Shown one piece after another: positions 17,579 to 27,013 of a stretch of 64,000 nucleotides of DNA; positions within the stretch are counted from its first letter, which is position 1; every line of letters starts with the position of its first letter. This DNA is from Acherontichlamydia pituitae (GTDB lineage Bacteria; Chlamydiota; Chlamydiia; Chlamydiales; Rhabdochlamydiaceae): contig JAHCAX010000003.1 in NCBI GenBank assembly GCA_019634675.1, positions 62,001 through 126,000 on the forward strand. The letters are read 5' to 3'. The notes below the pieces were generated by a model. That model had not been told where the DNA came from and did no database searches. It saw nothing but the letters and a program-made list of their open reading frames with translations. Made by a program: the position numbers and the translations under genes.

Positions 17579-18910
17579 ATGCAAGCATGGTTTGATTTTC
17601 TCGACTCCCACGAGAAAGATCTTGGGAAAGAGTCTGTGGACAAATGGCTTCGCCCGCTAAGGGTGGTCCATTTTGATTCGGGCAACCTCTATCTGGAGGC
17701 CAAAGACTCTTTCCAAGCCCTCTGGTTTGAGGAGCATGTCAGGCCGCTGATCAAACAGGGCTTCGTCAATAACAATAACAGGAACATCAAAGTTCATATT
17801 ACCTGTATTAATGAGACGCAAAGCCCTGTCTTGAAAAAGAAGATCGAAAAAACCCAGCAGCCAACATTCACCCTTTCTAAGGATGCTCTCGACCCCAACT
17901 ACACTTTGGACCAGTTTGTCGCAGGGGAAGGCAATGCCCTCCTTTTCCGTCTTATCGATGAGATAGCCCATTCCAAGATCAGCTTAGGCTCTTTCAATCC
18001 GATCGTCCTTTATGGGAATGCCGGAACGGGGAAGACCCATCTCATGATGGCGCTTGCCCAAGAGTTTCAACAACGGGGCTTAAAAGCCCTTTATGTCCGC
18101 GCAGAGACCTTTACCGACCATGTCGTCGCTGCAATCCGCAGCTCAGAGATGCAGCAGTTCCGAAAGCACTACCGCAATGTCGATCTCCTTCTCTTTGATG
18201 ACATCCACATTTTGGCCAAGAAGATGGCCACTCAGGAGGAGTTTTTTCATACGTTCAATGCGCTCCATATGTCCGGCAAGCAATTGATCCTCAGCTCCAA
18301 TACAGCACCTTCGCTTTTAGAAGAGATCGAACAACGGTTGATCAGCCGCTTTGAATGGGGGATCCAGCTCCACTTGGAAAAACTGCAGAAAAATGAACTG
18401 CGCGAGGTGCTCATCAAAAGGAGCCATCGGATGCAGACTCCCTTAGAGACAGCAGCCATTGATTTCATCATCGAATCCTTTCCTGCGAACCTCCCATCGA
18501 TCAGCAGAGCTTTGGAAGCGCTGATCCTGCGCACCCACCTTTCCGGAAAAACTCTGAGCCAGCCCATCTCCCGGAGCATGGCCCAAGAGCTCCTCAAGGA
18601 TCTGATCGAATCGGAACAAGTGCAGGCCGTTACCCCGCAAAAGATCATCGCTGCTGCGGCTGCCTACTTTGGCATCCGGACCGAAGATATCTTAGGGAAA
18701 TCGCACGCCCAGGAGTTTGCACTGCCCCGCCAAATTGCCATGCATCTTTGTAGGGCGCAGCTTAACCTTCCTTTCATGAAAATTGGAGCCGTCTTCTCAC
18801 GCGATCACTCGACCGTCATGTCTAGCGTGAAACAGATCCAACAGAGGCTAGAGCAATTTGATCACGAGATCGCTTCAGCCATCGCTGAAATTCAGAAGAA
18901 AATTAGCTAA
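17579..18910 (+). CDS. dnaA: Chromosomal replication initiator DnaA
   Basis: A 443-residue protein. Domain I is at residues 1-75 and the AAA+ domain starts near 105. Walker A is GNAGTGKT (146-153) and Walker B is LLLFDDIHIL (about 205-214). C-terminal domain IV carries the DnaA-box-binding signature FSRDHSTVMSSV. It is somewhat short because domain II is nearly absent. Chlamydiae usually carry two dnaA paralogues; this one, next to yidC, would correspond to one of them. No cluster of DnaA boxes is seen in the downstream 546 bp, so the origin is probably elsewhere. Confidence 0.95.
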   Translation: MQAWFDFLDSHEKDLGKESVDKWLRPLRVVHFDSGNLYLEAKDSFQALWFEEHVRPLIKQGFVNNNNRNIKVHITCINETQSPVLKKKIEKTQQPTFTLSKDALDPNYTLDQFVAGEGNALLFRLIDEIAHSKISLGSFNPIVLYGNAGTGKTHLMMALAQEFQQRGLKALYVRAETFTDHVVAAIRSSEMQQFRKHYRNVDLLLFDDIHILAKKMATQEEFFHTFNALHMSGKQLILSSNTAPSLLEEIEQRLISRFEWGIQLHLEKLQKNELREVLIKRSHRMQTPLETAAIDFIIESFPANLPSISRALEALILRTHLSGKTLSQPISRSMAQELLKDLIESEQVQAVTPQKIIAAAAAYFGIRTEDILGKSHAQEFALPRQIAMHLCRAQLNLPFMKIGAVFSRDHSTVMSSVKQIQQRLEQFDHEIASAIAEIQKKIS

Positions 18911-19456
18911 TCAGATTCATCTATCGTAAACTCATTCTGCTAGACCTCCGAATGGTGCCTTATTGCGGCCCAAGCTCTAATGAATAGTTATCAGCCTCTT
19001 TTTATGCTTCAAAGGGGAATCCTAGAGTTCTTAGGTCTTGACTTTTAGCCCCTTCGCTTCTGTAGCGCAAGGCCTTTAGATCTTGATAGAGCGCTCGTCC
19101 AGATTTCCATCACCACTGGGAGCGGTAGGAGCAGATTCTTTCAGCGCAGCGCATCCTTTTTCACAGAATCAATCTGAATTGAACCCCTAGATCAAATAGG
19201 ATGAAAAGGTGTTATCCCCCCCCATACTTACCTGGAGCAATATAGATGTTATTTTCCCATCTAATTGATTATTAGCTTGTTACAGATAAATATCAGCAAT
19301 CTATATTTCCATTCCTCCATTTCACTGGCCAGCTTCAACCAAACTTACCTGTAATTATTTGTTCATTCAACCTGAAATTTAAACACTTTAATTAAAACTT
19401 TACAAAACAATTATAAAATTAAGTTGAAATAAGAGGATAATAGAGGAGTTAATATA
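18911..19456. other. Intergenic region with a pseudogene remnant
   Basis: This stretch holds a decayed chaperone 3' end on the minus strand (19076-19165). The last 150 bp are AT-rich and presumably contain the promoter of the 19457 gene. A single TTATCCCCC resembles a DnaA box only weakly. Confidence 0.5.
19076..19165 (-). pseudogene. Remnant of a second Slc1-type T3SS chaperone (C-terminal 29 codons)
   Basis: Read on the minus strand, 29 codons end in ...ERSIKI and a stop. They align with the C-terminus of the intact chaperone at 21791 (...GERYIKI): both have KE(S/A)APT followed by (A/V)P and a Gly-rich stretch. Directly upstream the frame is broken by TGA, and no further similarity is visible. 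A degenerate GC-rich stem follows where the intact gene has its terminator. Confidence 0.6.
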
Positions 19457-21718
19457 ATGTCGCTTGGATTTAATCCAGAATTTAAAACCCTAACAACTAA
19501 AATGGCAACAGACACCCCCGTTGCTCAAGATGTCTGGAGCCGGGATGAAGGGACAAATCCTGCGTTGGATGAAATCGTTCAAAATTCAATCTCATCCGCT
19601 TCACAACCTCCCAAAGACTCCTCTATAAAGCAAAGACAAATCAATTTGGACGGCTCAACGGTTGAACAAACGCAACCGGGCTTAACTTCATCTCCCGATG
19701 CTCAAAATTTGGAAAATCAAATCGACGAGCTCGATCAATTGATTAACGACTGCGACCAAATGATTAATGTCGATTATCAACACTTCAAAAATGCTCCCGT
19801 TTGCGATAAACCTGCCAAAATTGACGAAATTCAAAAACTGCTCGCCTTGAAAGGTCGACTATTAGAAAAAAAAGCTGAATTACTTGATCAAATCGCCCCT
19901 CTTTCTCATCCGAGTAAAGAACAGGATTTAACTGCCCGGCAAGCAATGAATGACTTGTTGGACTTAAACAACCACATAATCAACAGGTTTTCTCAATTAA
20001 AAGACATATCAATTGAATCCTATCAACAAGAATTGATTTCTGAGAAAAAAGGGATGATCTCTTTAATTAATGAACGCATAAAACGATGCGACCAATTAGA
20101 AGAACAAAATTCCCAACAGGTCCAAGAGAGGGGGGTGCCCGCAATTGCAGAAATTCAAGACACGCTCTTTTTAAAATTGAACCTGCTCGGGGAAAAAGCA
20201 AAACTTCAACAGGAGATCATATTCCTCACTTCCCCTTCCTCACAGCAATCTCTCCAGTCTGATCACAATGAAACAATGAGCCAGTACGAATCTATGGTCT
20301 TCTGCCTCGATAAATACCATGAGCTTGAAATACTGCTTACAAAACCAGAGCAAAACTCAGAACCATTGACTGATCAAATTTCACATTGTAAGCAACAATT
20401 GGAATCTGCTCAAAACAGCGTAAATGAATTCGATTATTTGCTAAGCGAATCCGATGACTTTTTAAGAAGCCTCTTTTTTAAAGAAGCGCGAGCAAGCGGA
20501 CCTGATAAGCTCCCCGCAATTGCAAAAATTAAAGATACACTCTCGTTAAAATTGAAGCTGCTTGGGGAAAAAGCAAAACTCCAACAAGAGATCATATGCC
20601 TTACAAATCCTGTCTTACAGCTAACACTCCAGTCTGAGTTCCGGATAACCTTGGATCAATACAATTCTACTCTCACTCTTTTAAAACAATACAAAGAGTT
20701 CGAAACGTCGATGGCAGGAATGCAAGGAATTTCAGAAGCTTTAGAGATTGAAATTCTCGAAAAAAAGCTTGAAATACAGACAAAATTGCAAACCATTAAC
20801 AGATTCTATGGCGTTGTCTTAGATTCCAGGACTGATTTACATCCTGATTCTAAGTGGCTTCCGGGAGGCTGGAGCGATTGTGAAAATCTAATCATGAAGA
20901 GGGAAATTGAGGAGTTTATAGAACAGAATCGCAATCGCTTCACTCAAGAGGAAATAACGCATTTAGAGGCTTGTTCTAAAAGCTTAGAAAATGCGACGCA
21001 ACTTGAACGTGATCAACGGGTCAAACCGCAAGAAACCGCTGAGAAAGTTCGAAAGCAAGTCGAACAATTAAAAGATGGAGAGGCCCTGCTTTTATCAGGC
21101 GGCACCAAAAGACATGCTATTGTGTATGAAGTTAGACGGAAAAATGAAGATTACATTTTTACTATTATTAACACTGGAGATGATGAAATTGGAAAAGAGC
21201 AAAGGAATGGTCAATTGGATCCCATGCCAAGAGAACATGGGGAGCACAAACAGCTCCGATATGCGCATAAAGCATATCTCTGCAGCCTTTCCGCACTAGA
21301 TATAGAGTTCATTGAACAAATCCTACCGATTCAATCGGACAAATTAATAGCAGCAGACCACTATCAAAATATTAGCCAGATGATGGCCCGAAGAAATGCC
21401 TTGCCAATCTATGGAAGGCTTCATCACCAGCAAGGGGGAAATTCCTGTGCGCTTAAATCGATCTCTTCATGGCTCAAAGGCGATCTCATGATCCAGTTCG
21501 GAGATGAAAAAGGAAAAGCCCTTCATTCGCAATTCCAAGTCTTTAGAGCAGAAAAAAGAATAGCGGAAATGAAGGAGTTCGAAAAAGAGAATTCGGAACT
21601 TGTCAGGCAAATTTACAGTGCAGCCTCAACAGAGGAATTGCAGCAAAAAATTGAAATGAGAGAATTAGCAGTTCAGCAAGTTCTAGAAAAGCGCCGTAGA
21701 AAGGCTGGCCAGCACTAA
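19457..21718 (+). CDS. Coiled-coil protein with cysteine-protease-like C-terminal domain; candidate secreted effector
   Basis: A 753-residue protein. Residues about 85-510 are heptad-rich coiled coil with an internal duplication: LKLNLLGEKAKLQQEII near 240 and LKLKLLGEKAKLQQEII near 365. The C-terminal domain has His553 in RHAIVYEV, Asn572 in FTIINTGD and Cys664 in QQGGNSCALKS, with Gln658 six residues before the Cys. The order His, Asn/Asp, Gln, Cys matches clan CE proteases (Ulp1, YopJ, chlamydial ChlaDub). The His-Cys distance (111 residues) is longer than the roughly 70 I recall for those. It converges on a Slc1-type secretion chaperone. Function as a deubiquitinase-like effector is inference. 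Confidence 0.6.
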   Translation: MSLGFNPEFKTLTTKMATDTPVAQDVWSRDEGTNPALDEIVQNSISSASQPPKDSSIKQRQINLDGSTVEQTQPGLTSSPDAQNLENQIDELDQLINDCDQMINVDYQHFKNAPVCDKPAKIDEIQKLLALKGRLLEKKAELLDQIAPLSHPSKEQDLTARQAMNDLLDLNNHIINRFSQLKDISIESYQQELISEKKGMISLINERIKRCDQLEEQNSQQVQERGVPAIAEIQDTLFLKLNLLGEKAKLQQEIIFLTSPSSQQSLQSDHNETMSQYESMVFCLDKYHELEILLTKPEQNSEPLTDQISHCKQQLESAQNSVNEFDYLLSESDDFLRSLFFKEARASGPDKLPAIAKIKDTLSLKLKLLGEKAKLQQEIICLTNPVLQLTLQSEFRITLDQYNSTLTLLKQYKEFETSMAGMQGISEALEIEILEKKLEIQTKLQTINRFYGVVLDSRTDLHPDSKWLPGGWSDCENLIMKREIEEFIEQNRNRFTQEEITHLEACSKSLENATQLERDQRVKPQETAEKVRKQVEQLKDGEALLLSGGTKRHAIVYEVRRKNEDYIFTIINTGDDEIGKEQRNGQLDPMPREHGEHKQLRYAHKAYLCSLSALDIEFIEQILPIQSDKLIAADHYQNISQMMARRNALPIYGRLHHQQGGNSCALKSISSWLKGDLMIQFGDEKGKALHSQFQVFRAEKRIAEMKEFEKENSELVRQIYSAASTEELQQKIEMRELAVQQVLEKRRRKAGQH

Positions 21719-21732
21719 TCCACAAATACGAA

Positions 21733-21765
21733 CAAAAAAAAACCTTGCACTCTGCAGTGCAAGGT
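21733..21765 (-). terminator. Intrinsic terminator of the Slc1-type chaperone gene
   Basis: Read on the minus strand: ACCTTGCACT, loop GCAG, AGTGCAAGGT, then nine T residues. The stem is a perfect 10 bp. It sits between the convergent chaperone and coiled-coil genes. Confidence 0.85.
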
Positions 21766-21790
21766 TATGTTTAATGAAGATCTAACAGGA

Positions 21791-22285
21791 TTAGATCTTG
21801 ATATAGCGTTCGCCCGGTTTTCCGCCGCCGCCAGGAACTGTCGGAGCAGCTTCTTTTGGCACATCGCGGCCTTCGCAGACGTTCTTCGCTCTTTCGCGCC
21901 ATTTTTCAACAGCTTCAACGAAAAGAGGAGCAAAACGGCGCAAAGAAGATGGATCAGCGCCTACGCCCATTTCGAGAACTGCGTGCATCAGGATAAGTTC
22001 TTCAGGAACAGCTACGCCGATACCGCCGCCGGCCATTTGGCCGCCGAGCATCGAACCTTCCAGAAGAGCTTCGTAAAGGCGCAAACGTGTTGCAGAATCT
22101 TTTGGAAGACCGTCAAGGATCGGAGAATAGAGATAGAGTCGATCCGAATTTGGCTCGTAGGTCAAATGCAATGAAAACGTGTTATCAATTCCTAAAATAC
22201 ACGTGTGGTTTTCATCAAATGCCAATTCGAGGTTTAGTTCCTTACCGAATTCTTTTAAGTTGGCCTTGGCATTCTCCAGCGACAT
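21791..22285 (-). CDS. Type III secretion chaperone, Slc1/CesT type
   Basis: A 164-residue acidic protein of the CesT/SycE class. An N-terminal helix (MSLENAKANLKEFGKEL) is followed by the alternating strands LELAFDENHTCILGID and FSLHLTYEPNSDRLYLYSP, a helical middle and a C-terminal extension. A Slc1-type chaperone beside glgX recalls Chlamydia CT043/CT042. Such chaperones keep effectors such as Tarp partly unfolded and target them to the injectisome. An AGGAGG site lies 8 nt upstream of the start. The neighbouring coiled-coil protease-like protein is an obvious possible client. Confidence 0.85.
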   Translation of the reverse strand: MSLENAKANLKEFGKELNLELAFDENHTCILGIDNTFSLHLTYEPNSDRLYLYSPILDGLPKDSATRLRLYEALLEGSMLGGQMAGGGIGVAVPEELILMHAVLEMGVGADPSSLRRFAPLFVEAVEKWRERAKNVCEGRDVPKEAAPTVPGGGGKPGERYIKI

Positions 22286-22677
22286 GGATATGTCCTCCTA
22301 ATTTTGTTCAAACTTTTGAGTATAGCTTCTGTCTCATTTTATAACGAGCAACAATAAGCGGAATCTTTAATATCTTCAAGAAAAAATCTTCGCACGCTTG
22401 CGGGGTCCTCCCGCAAATTTCCAATTGATTGATAACGAAATAACCGTGGCGCCTATAAAAAGATTAGCGGTAAACCAAGGTCTTAAATCTGTCAAAGTCA
22501 AACGGAAAAACTACAGGGACAATTGCACCATTGTTTAAGCTGCGCTGAAAACAATTATACAGCTAAAAAGTTAAATACTCAATCAGTAAAAGTTTTACTT
22601 AATACTATGGATTCCTGTATTTAAATAAATAAGTTTACACGTTTTTGAAAAGCACTGATAGTCAACGGTTAAGAAAT
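22286..22677. other. Divergent promoter region between chaperone and glgX
   Basis: About 390 bp, AT-rich at both ends. A TATACT hexamer (minus strand, 22319-22324) could be the chaperone -10, but no good -35 is seen. No coding frame or repeat is recognised. Confidence 0.35.
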
Positions 22678-24723
22678 ATGAGCCAATTAAAGTCCTTCCC
22701 TTGCGCCAAAGGGCACTGCTTCCCCCTTGGGGTCAGCAAACAGGAAAACGGCCTGAACTTTTGCCTTTTTTCCGAACATGCCATCCAAGTGACGCTCTGC
22801 TTGTACAATCCTGATGGTCCTGAGCTTTTCGCAGAGATACCGTTTAATCCGAAAGTCAACAGGACTGGGTATATCTGGCACATCTTGGTGAAAGACTTGC
22901 CTACGACGGAACTTGCCTACGGCTATCGGATCAGCGGACCGACCGATGACCCGAAGATGCATTATAACCCTAAACTCGTCCTCTCCGATCCGTACGCCCG
23001 CGCTCTGCATACAAGCAATGAATGGGGCCGAGGGGTCTTAAATTCCGACCAATCCGCTCCTTTGGGCAGGGTAGTGCTCGAGTCCCCGTTTGATTGGGAT
23101 GACGACTCTCCTCCCAACATACTAACAAAAGATCTGGTGATCTACGAGATGCATGTCCGCTCATTTACCCAGCACCCTTCGAGCAAAGTCAAATCCCCAG
23201 GCACCTTTCTGGGCATTATGGAGAAAATCCCATACTTAAAAAAAATGGGGATCAACGCGATCGAGCTCATGCCGATCTTTGAATTCAACGAGTGCGAGAT
23301 CGATGTCAAGAACCCTAAGACGCAAGAACCTCTAAAAAACGTTTGGGGATATTCGACGATCAATTTCTTTGCGCCGATGAACAGGTTTTCCGCTGCGTCA
23401 GCATGGGCTGGCGCGATCGATGAGTTCCGAACCCTTGTCAAAGAGCTGCATAAGAACCAGATCGAGGTGATCTTGGACGTTGTCTACAACCACACCGCAG
23501 AAGGCGGAACAAAAGGGCCATGCTTTTCATTCAGGGGCATCGATAACTCGATCTACTACATGCTCTCTCCCAACGGCGACTACATGAACTTCTCCGGAAC
23601 GGGCAACACCTTCAATTGCAATCATCCTGTGGTCGCGCAACTGATCGTCGATTCGCTGCGTTACTGGGTTGCTGAGATGCATGTCGACGGGTTCCGGTTT
23701 GACCTTGCATCGATCCTGACCCGATCGGAAAACGGCACTCCCCTCCCCTCGCCCTACGTCGTTGACGCGATCACTAATGATCCGATTTTGGCCAACATCA
23801 AGTTAATTGCCGAGGCTTGGGATGCAGGCGGCCTCTACCAGGTCGGCAACTTTCCCGGACAGGGGCAATGGAGCGAATGGAATGGAAAGTTCCGGGATAC
23901 GGTCCGCAAGTTCATTAAAGGGACAGATGATCTATCGGGAGAATTTGCTTGGGTGATGTGCGGGTCCCAGCACATCTATGGTCATGATAGGCGCCCTTAT
24001 CATAGCATCAATTTTGTCACAGCCCATGATGGCTACACCTTAAAAGACCTTGTCTCCTACCAAGATAAGCACAATGAAGAAAATGGAGAAGAAAACCGGG
24101 ATGGAGCCAACGACAATGAAAGCTGGAACTGCGGGGCGGAAGGACCGACCGATGACGAAAAAATTAGAAAGCTCCGCGACAGACAGCTCCGCAATTTCCA
24201 TACAGCTCTTTTACTTGCTATTGGGACGCCTATGCTTTTAATGGGGGATGAATACGGCCACACTCGTAATGGCAACAACAATACCTGGTGCCAAGACAAT
24301 GAACTGAACTGGTTTTTGTGGGACGAACTGGAAAAAAACAAAGAATTTAAAAGGTTCTACGACCTTCTGATCCAATTCCGCCACCAAACCCCGATCTTGA
24401 AACGCTCCGAGTTCCTGACCGACAAAGAAGTGGCATGGCACGGCCTTATTCCCCTTAAGCCGAACTGGGGCAAAGAGAACAGGTTCATCGCCTACACCTT
24501 GAAAAATCCCAAGGCAAAGGAATATATCTACATCGCGTTCAATTCCTACTTTAATCCTGTCAAGATCACCTTGCCAACGCCGCCTCAAGGGAAGAAATGG
24601 TACCGAGTGATCGATACATCGCTACCATCGCCGCAAGACTTTTCAGAAGATCCGAAATCAACGCCGATGCCCCACACTTATGAGATGAAAGATCATTCTG
24701 CCGTTGTCGTGAAAGCTTTCTAA
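22678..24723 (+). CDS. glgX: Glycogen debranching enzyme (isoamylase type)
   Basis: A 681-residue GH13 enzyme that hydrolyses alpha-1,6 branches of glycogen. An N-terminal CBM48-like domain (GVSKQENGLNFCLFSEHA) precedes the catalytic barrel. Conserved regions are visible: DVVYNHTAEGG, GFRFDLAS with the nucleophile Asp, IAEAWDAGG with the acid Glu, and FVTAHDG. I prefer ATG 22678 to an upstream TTG at 22645. Glycogen turnover is a chlamydial trait. The enzyme could act with the carbohydrate-binding-like proteins at 12.7-15.5 kb. Confidence 0.93.
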   Translation: MSQLKSFPCAKGHCFPLGVSKQENGLNFCLFSEHAIQVTLCLYNPDGPELFAEIPFNPKVNRTGYIWHILVKDLPTTELAYGYRISGPTDDPKMHYNPKLVLSDPYARALHTSNEWGRGVLNSDQSAPLGRVVLESPFDWDDDSPPNILTKDLVIYEMHVRSFTQHPSSKVKSPGTFLGIMEKIPYLKKMGINAIELMPIFEFNECEIDVKNPKTQEPLKNVWGYSTINFFAPMNRFSAASAWAGAIDEFRTLVKELHKNQIEVILDVVYNHTAEGGTKGPCFSFRGIDNSIYYMLSPNGDYMNFSGTGNTFNCNHPVVAQLIVDSLRYWVAEMHVDGFRFDLASILTRSENGTPLPSPYVVDAITNDPILANIKLIAEAWDAGGLYQVGNFPGQGQWSEWNGKFRDTVRKFIKGTDDLSGEFAWVMCGSQHIYGHDRRPYHSINFVTAHDGYTLKDLVSYQDKHNEENGEENRDGANDNESWNCGAEGPTDDEKIRKLRDRQLRNFHTALLLAIGTPMLLMGDEYGHTRNGNNNTWCQDNELNWFLWDELEKNKEFKRFYDLLIQFRHQTPILKRSEFLTDKEVAWHGLIPLKPNWGKENRFIAYTLKNPKAKEYIYIAFNSYFNPVKITLPTPPQGKKWYRVIDTSLPSPQDFSEDPKSTPMPHTYEMKDHSAVVVKAF

Positions 24724-24791
24724 AAATGAAGCTGTTTGTTATTGTGGGATGAGGTAATCTACACGTTAACAAAATCTGGAGGCTCTGTCCC

Positions 24792-25463
24792 ATGTCTCGC
24801 TTAATCATCGCCGGTCTTCTTCTTTCACTTGCTGCAACCGGCTGCAATGAACACAAACAAGGTCAAGAAACCGCTGCATTGCATCAGAAAGGGGCTCGCT
24901 TAAAACCGATCGTCACAGTTGTCCCTGTCATCGACAGCACAAAAAATGATCTTCCCTGGAACCTTTCCGATGAGTTTACCTCCACTATCGACTATCGTCT
25001 TGCGCGCAATAACGACCTTTACATTGTTGAGCCGGCCAAGGCTAGGGCCGTGCTGAAAAAAATCAAAGAATCGCAAAACCCTTTCGGAACAGACATCGGC
25101 TGGGTCAAAAGGACTTTTAACGATGAAGAATTCGTCGTCTTTCTTGAACTCGTCGAACATGAAGAGGTCTTAAGACAAGATAAGAAAAAGCCGATCGATC
25201 CGAAATACTGCTCTGCAGACCTTAACATCAGCATGCGCGTGCGCGTATTCGATTTGCGCGGCGAGCAGCCTAAAGTGGTCCTTCAGGAACTGGTCCACGA
25301 AAGCCATTTCGTCCCTCGGCAATTTACCCATATCAATTTGCACCAAGCATTATGGGGCGAAGACAGCTTTAGCATCTCTCCCATGGGACTTGCCCATACG
25401 GAATTTACCAAGGAGATCGCTACGCGGGTTGAAGACTATATCCTACTAGCCGCGCGGCAATAA
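24792..25463 (+). CDS. Conserved chlamydial lipoprotein
   Basis: A 223-residue protein with a classic lipoprotein signal, LIIAGLLLSLAATGC, so Cys18 would be acylated. The mature part (VVPVIDSTKNDLPWNLSDEF, LYIVEPAKARAVLKKI, VVFLELVEHEEV) resembles periplasmic LpoB/CsgG-type anticodon-binding-like folds in pattern, but I cannot assign a function. Its position just before a CPBP protease recalls the CT253-CT254 order. GGAGG lies 10 nt before the start. Confidence 0.7.
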   Translation: MSRLIIAGLLLSLAATGCNEHKQGQETAALHQKGARLKPIVTVVPVIDSTKNDLPWNLSDEFTSTIDYRLARNNDLYIVEPAKARAVLKKIKESQNPFGTDIGWVKRTFNDEEFVVFLELVEHEEVLRQDKKKPIDPKYCSADLNISMRVRVFDLRGEQPKVVLQELVHESHFVPRQFTHINLHQALWGEDSFSISPMGLAHTEFTKEIATRVEDYILLAARQ

Positions 25464-25615
25464 TACTGCGAGTAGGAAAAAGTTAAAATTAAGCCAAGAA
25501 GTCGCCCTGAATTTGAGCCAAATTTATCGGCGCCGAAACAGCGGCGATGCAGGCGGGTCTTAAATTCAGCGGTTGACGACGCTGGCAGAATTAAGCTTTT
25601 TAACTGCGTGCAGTA
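25464..25615. mobile_element. Palindromic repeat element
   Basis: A 152-bp imperfect palindrome beginning TACTGC directly at the stop codon of the lipoprotein gene and ending GCAGTA. Arms include AGTTAAAATTAAGCC and a matching GAATTAAGCTTTTTAACT, with paired CTGAATTT and AAATTCAG segments further in. It has no coding content and abuts a second palindrome. Confidence 0.55.
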
Positions 25616-25804
25616 TAACTCGACTTTGCAACTTTTCTAGGGCCAAAGGCCTCGGAGCATTTGCCCTCTGAGGAGTTTATTTAACCGGGAAGGGGTTTCT
25701 AACCCCTTCCCGGTTAAATAAATCTTCTAGTTCGACTGTATGTCGAACGTCAGTGGGCGAATGGACGAGGCAAGGGGCCCTAAAAAGTTGCAAAGTCGAG
25801 TATA
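25616..25804. mobile_element. MITE-like element with ACTCGACTTTGCAAC ends and central perfect hairpin
   Basis: Terminal inverted repeats ACTCGACTTTGCAAC and GTTGCAAAGTCGAGT bound about 188 bp. Flanking TATA/ATAACT repeats may be a target duplication. The centre (25676-25722) is a near-perfect hairpin: TTTATTTAACCGGGAAGGGG pairs with CCCCTTCCCGGTTAAATAAA around a short loop. The same hairpin, with small changes, sits in the element at 39252. Confidence 0.75.
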
Positions 25805-25823
25805 ACTCATTCAAAAGGACGGC

Positions 25824-26705
25824 ATGCATACAGCAGGACTTTATGTTGATTACATTGAGCTGATCTTGTTCTTTGGACTGATAGCCCTTGGCCTGAATTG
25901 GTTTGCGGCATCAAGAGGATATTTCACATACCATCCTCGCCTTGTGCCTGCAAAAGGAACCTTAAAGTTCGCCTCTGTTGTCGTCGTCTTTGCCATCTAT
26001 CTGATCCTTTCCATGGTCGTTTCCTCGATCTTTATCCGCCTTCTCCAGACGATCTATTCGATCGACAATATGCGTCCTCCTTTTACAGCAATGGGCTGGG
26101 TGCAGCTGACGATCATCCTTCTGACGCTGTTCTTTTTCTATTTCTACACAAAGACCTTAGATCCTCCCCTCGTGAAACGGATCTTTAAAGACCGTTCCGT
26201 TGCGAACAGCAAGCCTATCTCCTGGGATTTCTGCATGGGGATCATGACCTGGATCATCAGCTTTCCCCTCGTCATTGCCGTTGGACAGCTAACGGACATG
26301 CTCCTCTACATCTTCACAGGCTTTGAAAACTATGAGCAAGTGGCGGTGCGCTATCTGAAAATGACCCTCTCTTCGCCTCCTATGCTTGCAGTAGCGCTGT
26401 TCACCATCCTCATTGCTGCGCCAGCTATCGAAGAGTTCCTGTTCCGCGGGTTTCTGCAGACCTATCTTAAAAGATACGTGTCTGTCAAATGGGCGATCGT
26501 CCTTTCTTCTCTCTGTTTCGCCCTGTTCCATTTGGCGCCTAGCCAAGGGATTGGAAACATTTCGCTTGTCGCATCGCTTTTCACCTTTGCCCTCTACCTC
26601 GGCTTCATCTACGAGCGTCAAGCTTCCCTCTTTGCCTCCTTTGCGTTGCACATGACGTTCAATACCATCAGCACATTCCGGATCATGTTCTTCCCCGATT
26701 CATAA
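25824..26705 (+). CDS. CPBP-family intramembrane metalloprotease
   Basis: A 293-residue polytopic membrane protein (about eight hydrophobic helices). The three CPBP/CAAX-protease motifs are present: EEFLFRG (EExxxR), the SLCFALFHLAP His, and LHMTFN with the last His and Asn. In bacteria these enzymes process or degrade membrane proteins and peptides; the substrate here is unknown. AAGGA precedes the start by 5 nt. It lies immediately after two palindromic elements. Confidence 0.85.
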   Translation: MHTAGLYVDYIELILFFGLIALGLNWFAASRGYFTYHPRLVPAKGTLKFASVVVVFAIYLILSMVVSSIFIRLLQTIYSIDNMRPPFTAMGWVQLTIILLTLFFFYFYTKTLDPPLVKRIFKDRSVANSKPISWDFCMGIMTWIISFPLVIAVGQLTDMLLYIFTGFENYEQVAVRYLKMTLSSPPMLAVALFTILIAAPAIEEFLFRGFLQTYLKRYVSVKWAIVLSSLCFALFHLAPSQGIGNISLVASLFTFALYLGFIYERQASLFASFALHMTFNTISTFRIMFFPDS

Positions 26706-26831
26706 ATGAGGCAGCTGCCTCAAGCGAATCAAATAGTTATTTACACAAGAGGCTGAATGGAGTAACTTAAGGTTGTTCCAGACTCTTCATGCCTGAGGTC
26801 GTCATGTTCAATCCATCCCGTTTTTTCATTA

Positions 26832-27013
26832 GAGGCAGTTACAAAGCTGCTTTGCACGGAAAAATCGATGATTTTGATGCCGGTTACAAGTGGCAGCAAA
26901 GCTGCCACGCTCCATTTGACGCGGTCGACCCCAAGAGGGTCGGCCAAGGAAAATGGATGAAAATGGCCTCAAAAAGGCGATTTTACCGGGCAAATGAGTT
27001 TTGCAACCGCCTC
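26832..27013. mobile_element. MITE-like element (GAGGCAG ends) inserted in the serpin 5' coding region
   Basis: A 182-bp element whose ends GAGGCAGTTACAAAGC and GAGTTTTGCAACCGCCTC are imperfect inverted repeats. ATTA occurs on both sides (26828-26831 and 27014-27017) as a target duplication that includes TTA. A second copy, inverted, is at 35998-36179 and is more than 80% identical by eye. Insert plus duplication is 186 bp, exactly 62 codons, with no stop in the serpin frame. Confidence 0.85.

Noticed and set aside
18911..19456. Replication origin next to dnaA
   Set aside because: No cluster of TTATCCACA-like boxes or AT-rich unwinding region is visible; one weak box is not enough.
26741..26947. 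Minus-strand frame sharing a peptide with the frame at 36064-36303 (VKWSVA.LLPL.TGIKIIDFS)
   Set aside because: The two match because both are readings of the same MITE; the shared part is short, entirely within the element, and the ends run into unrelated flanks.
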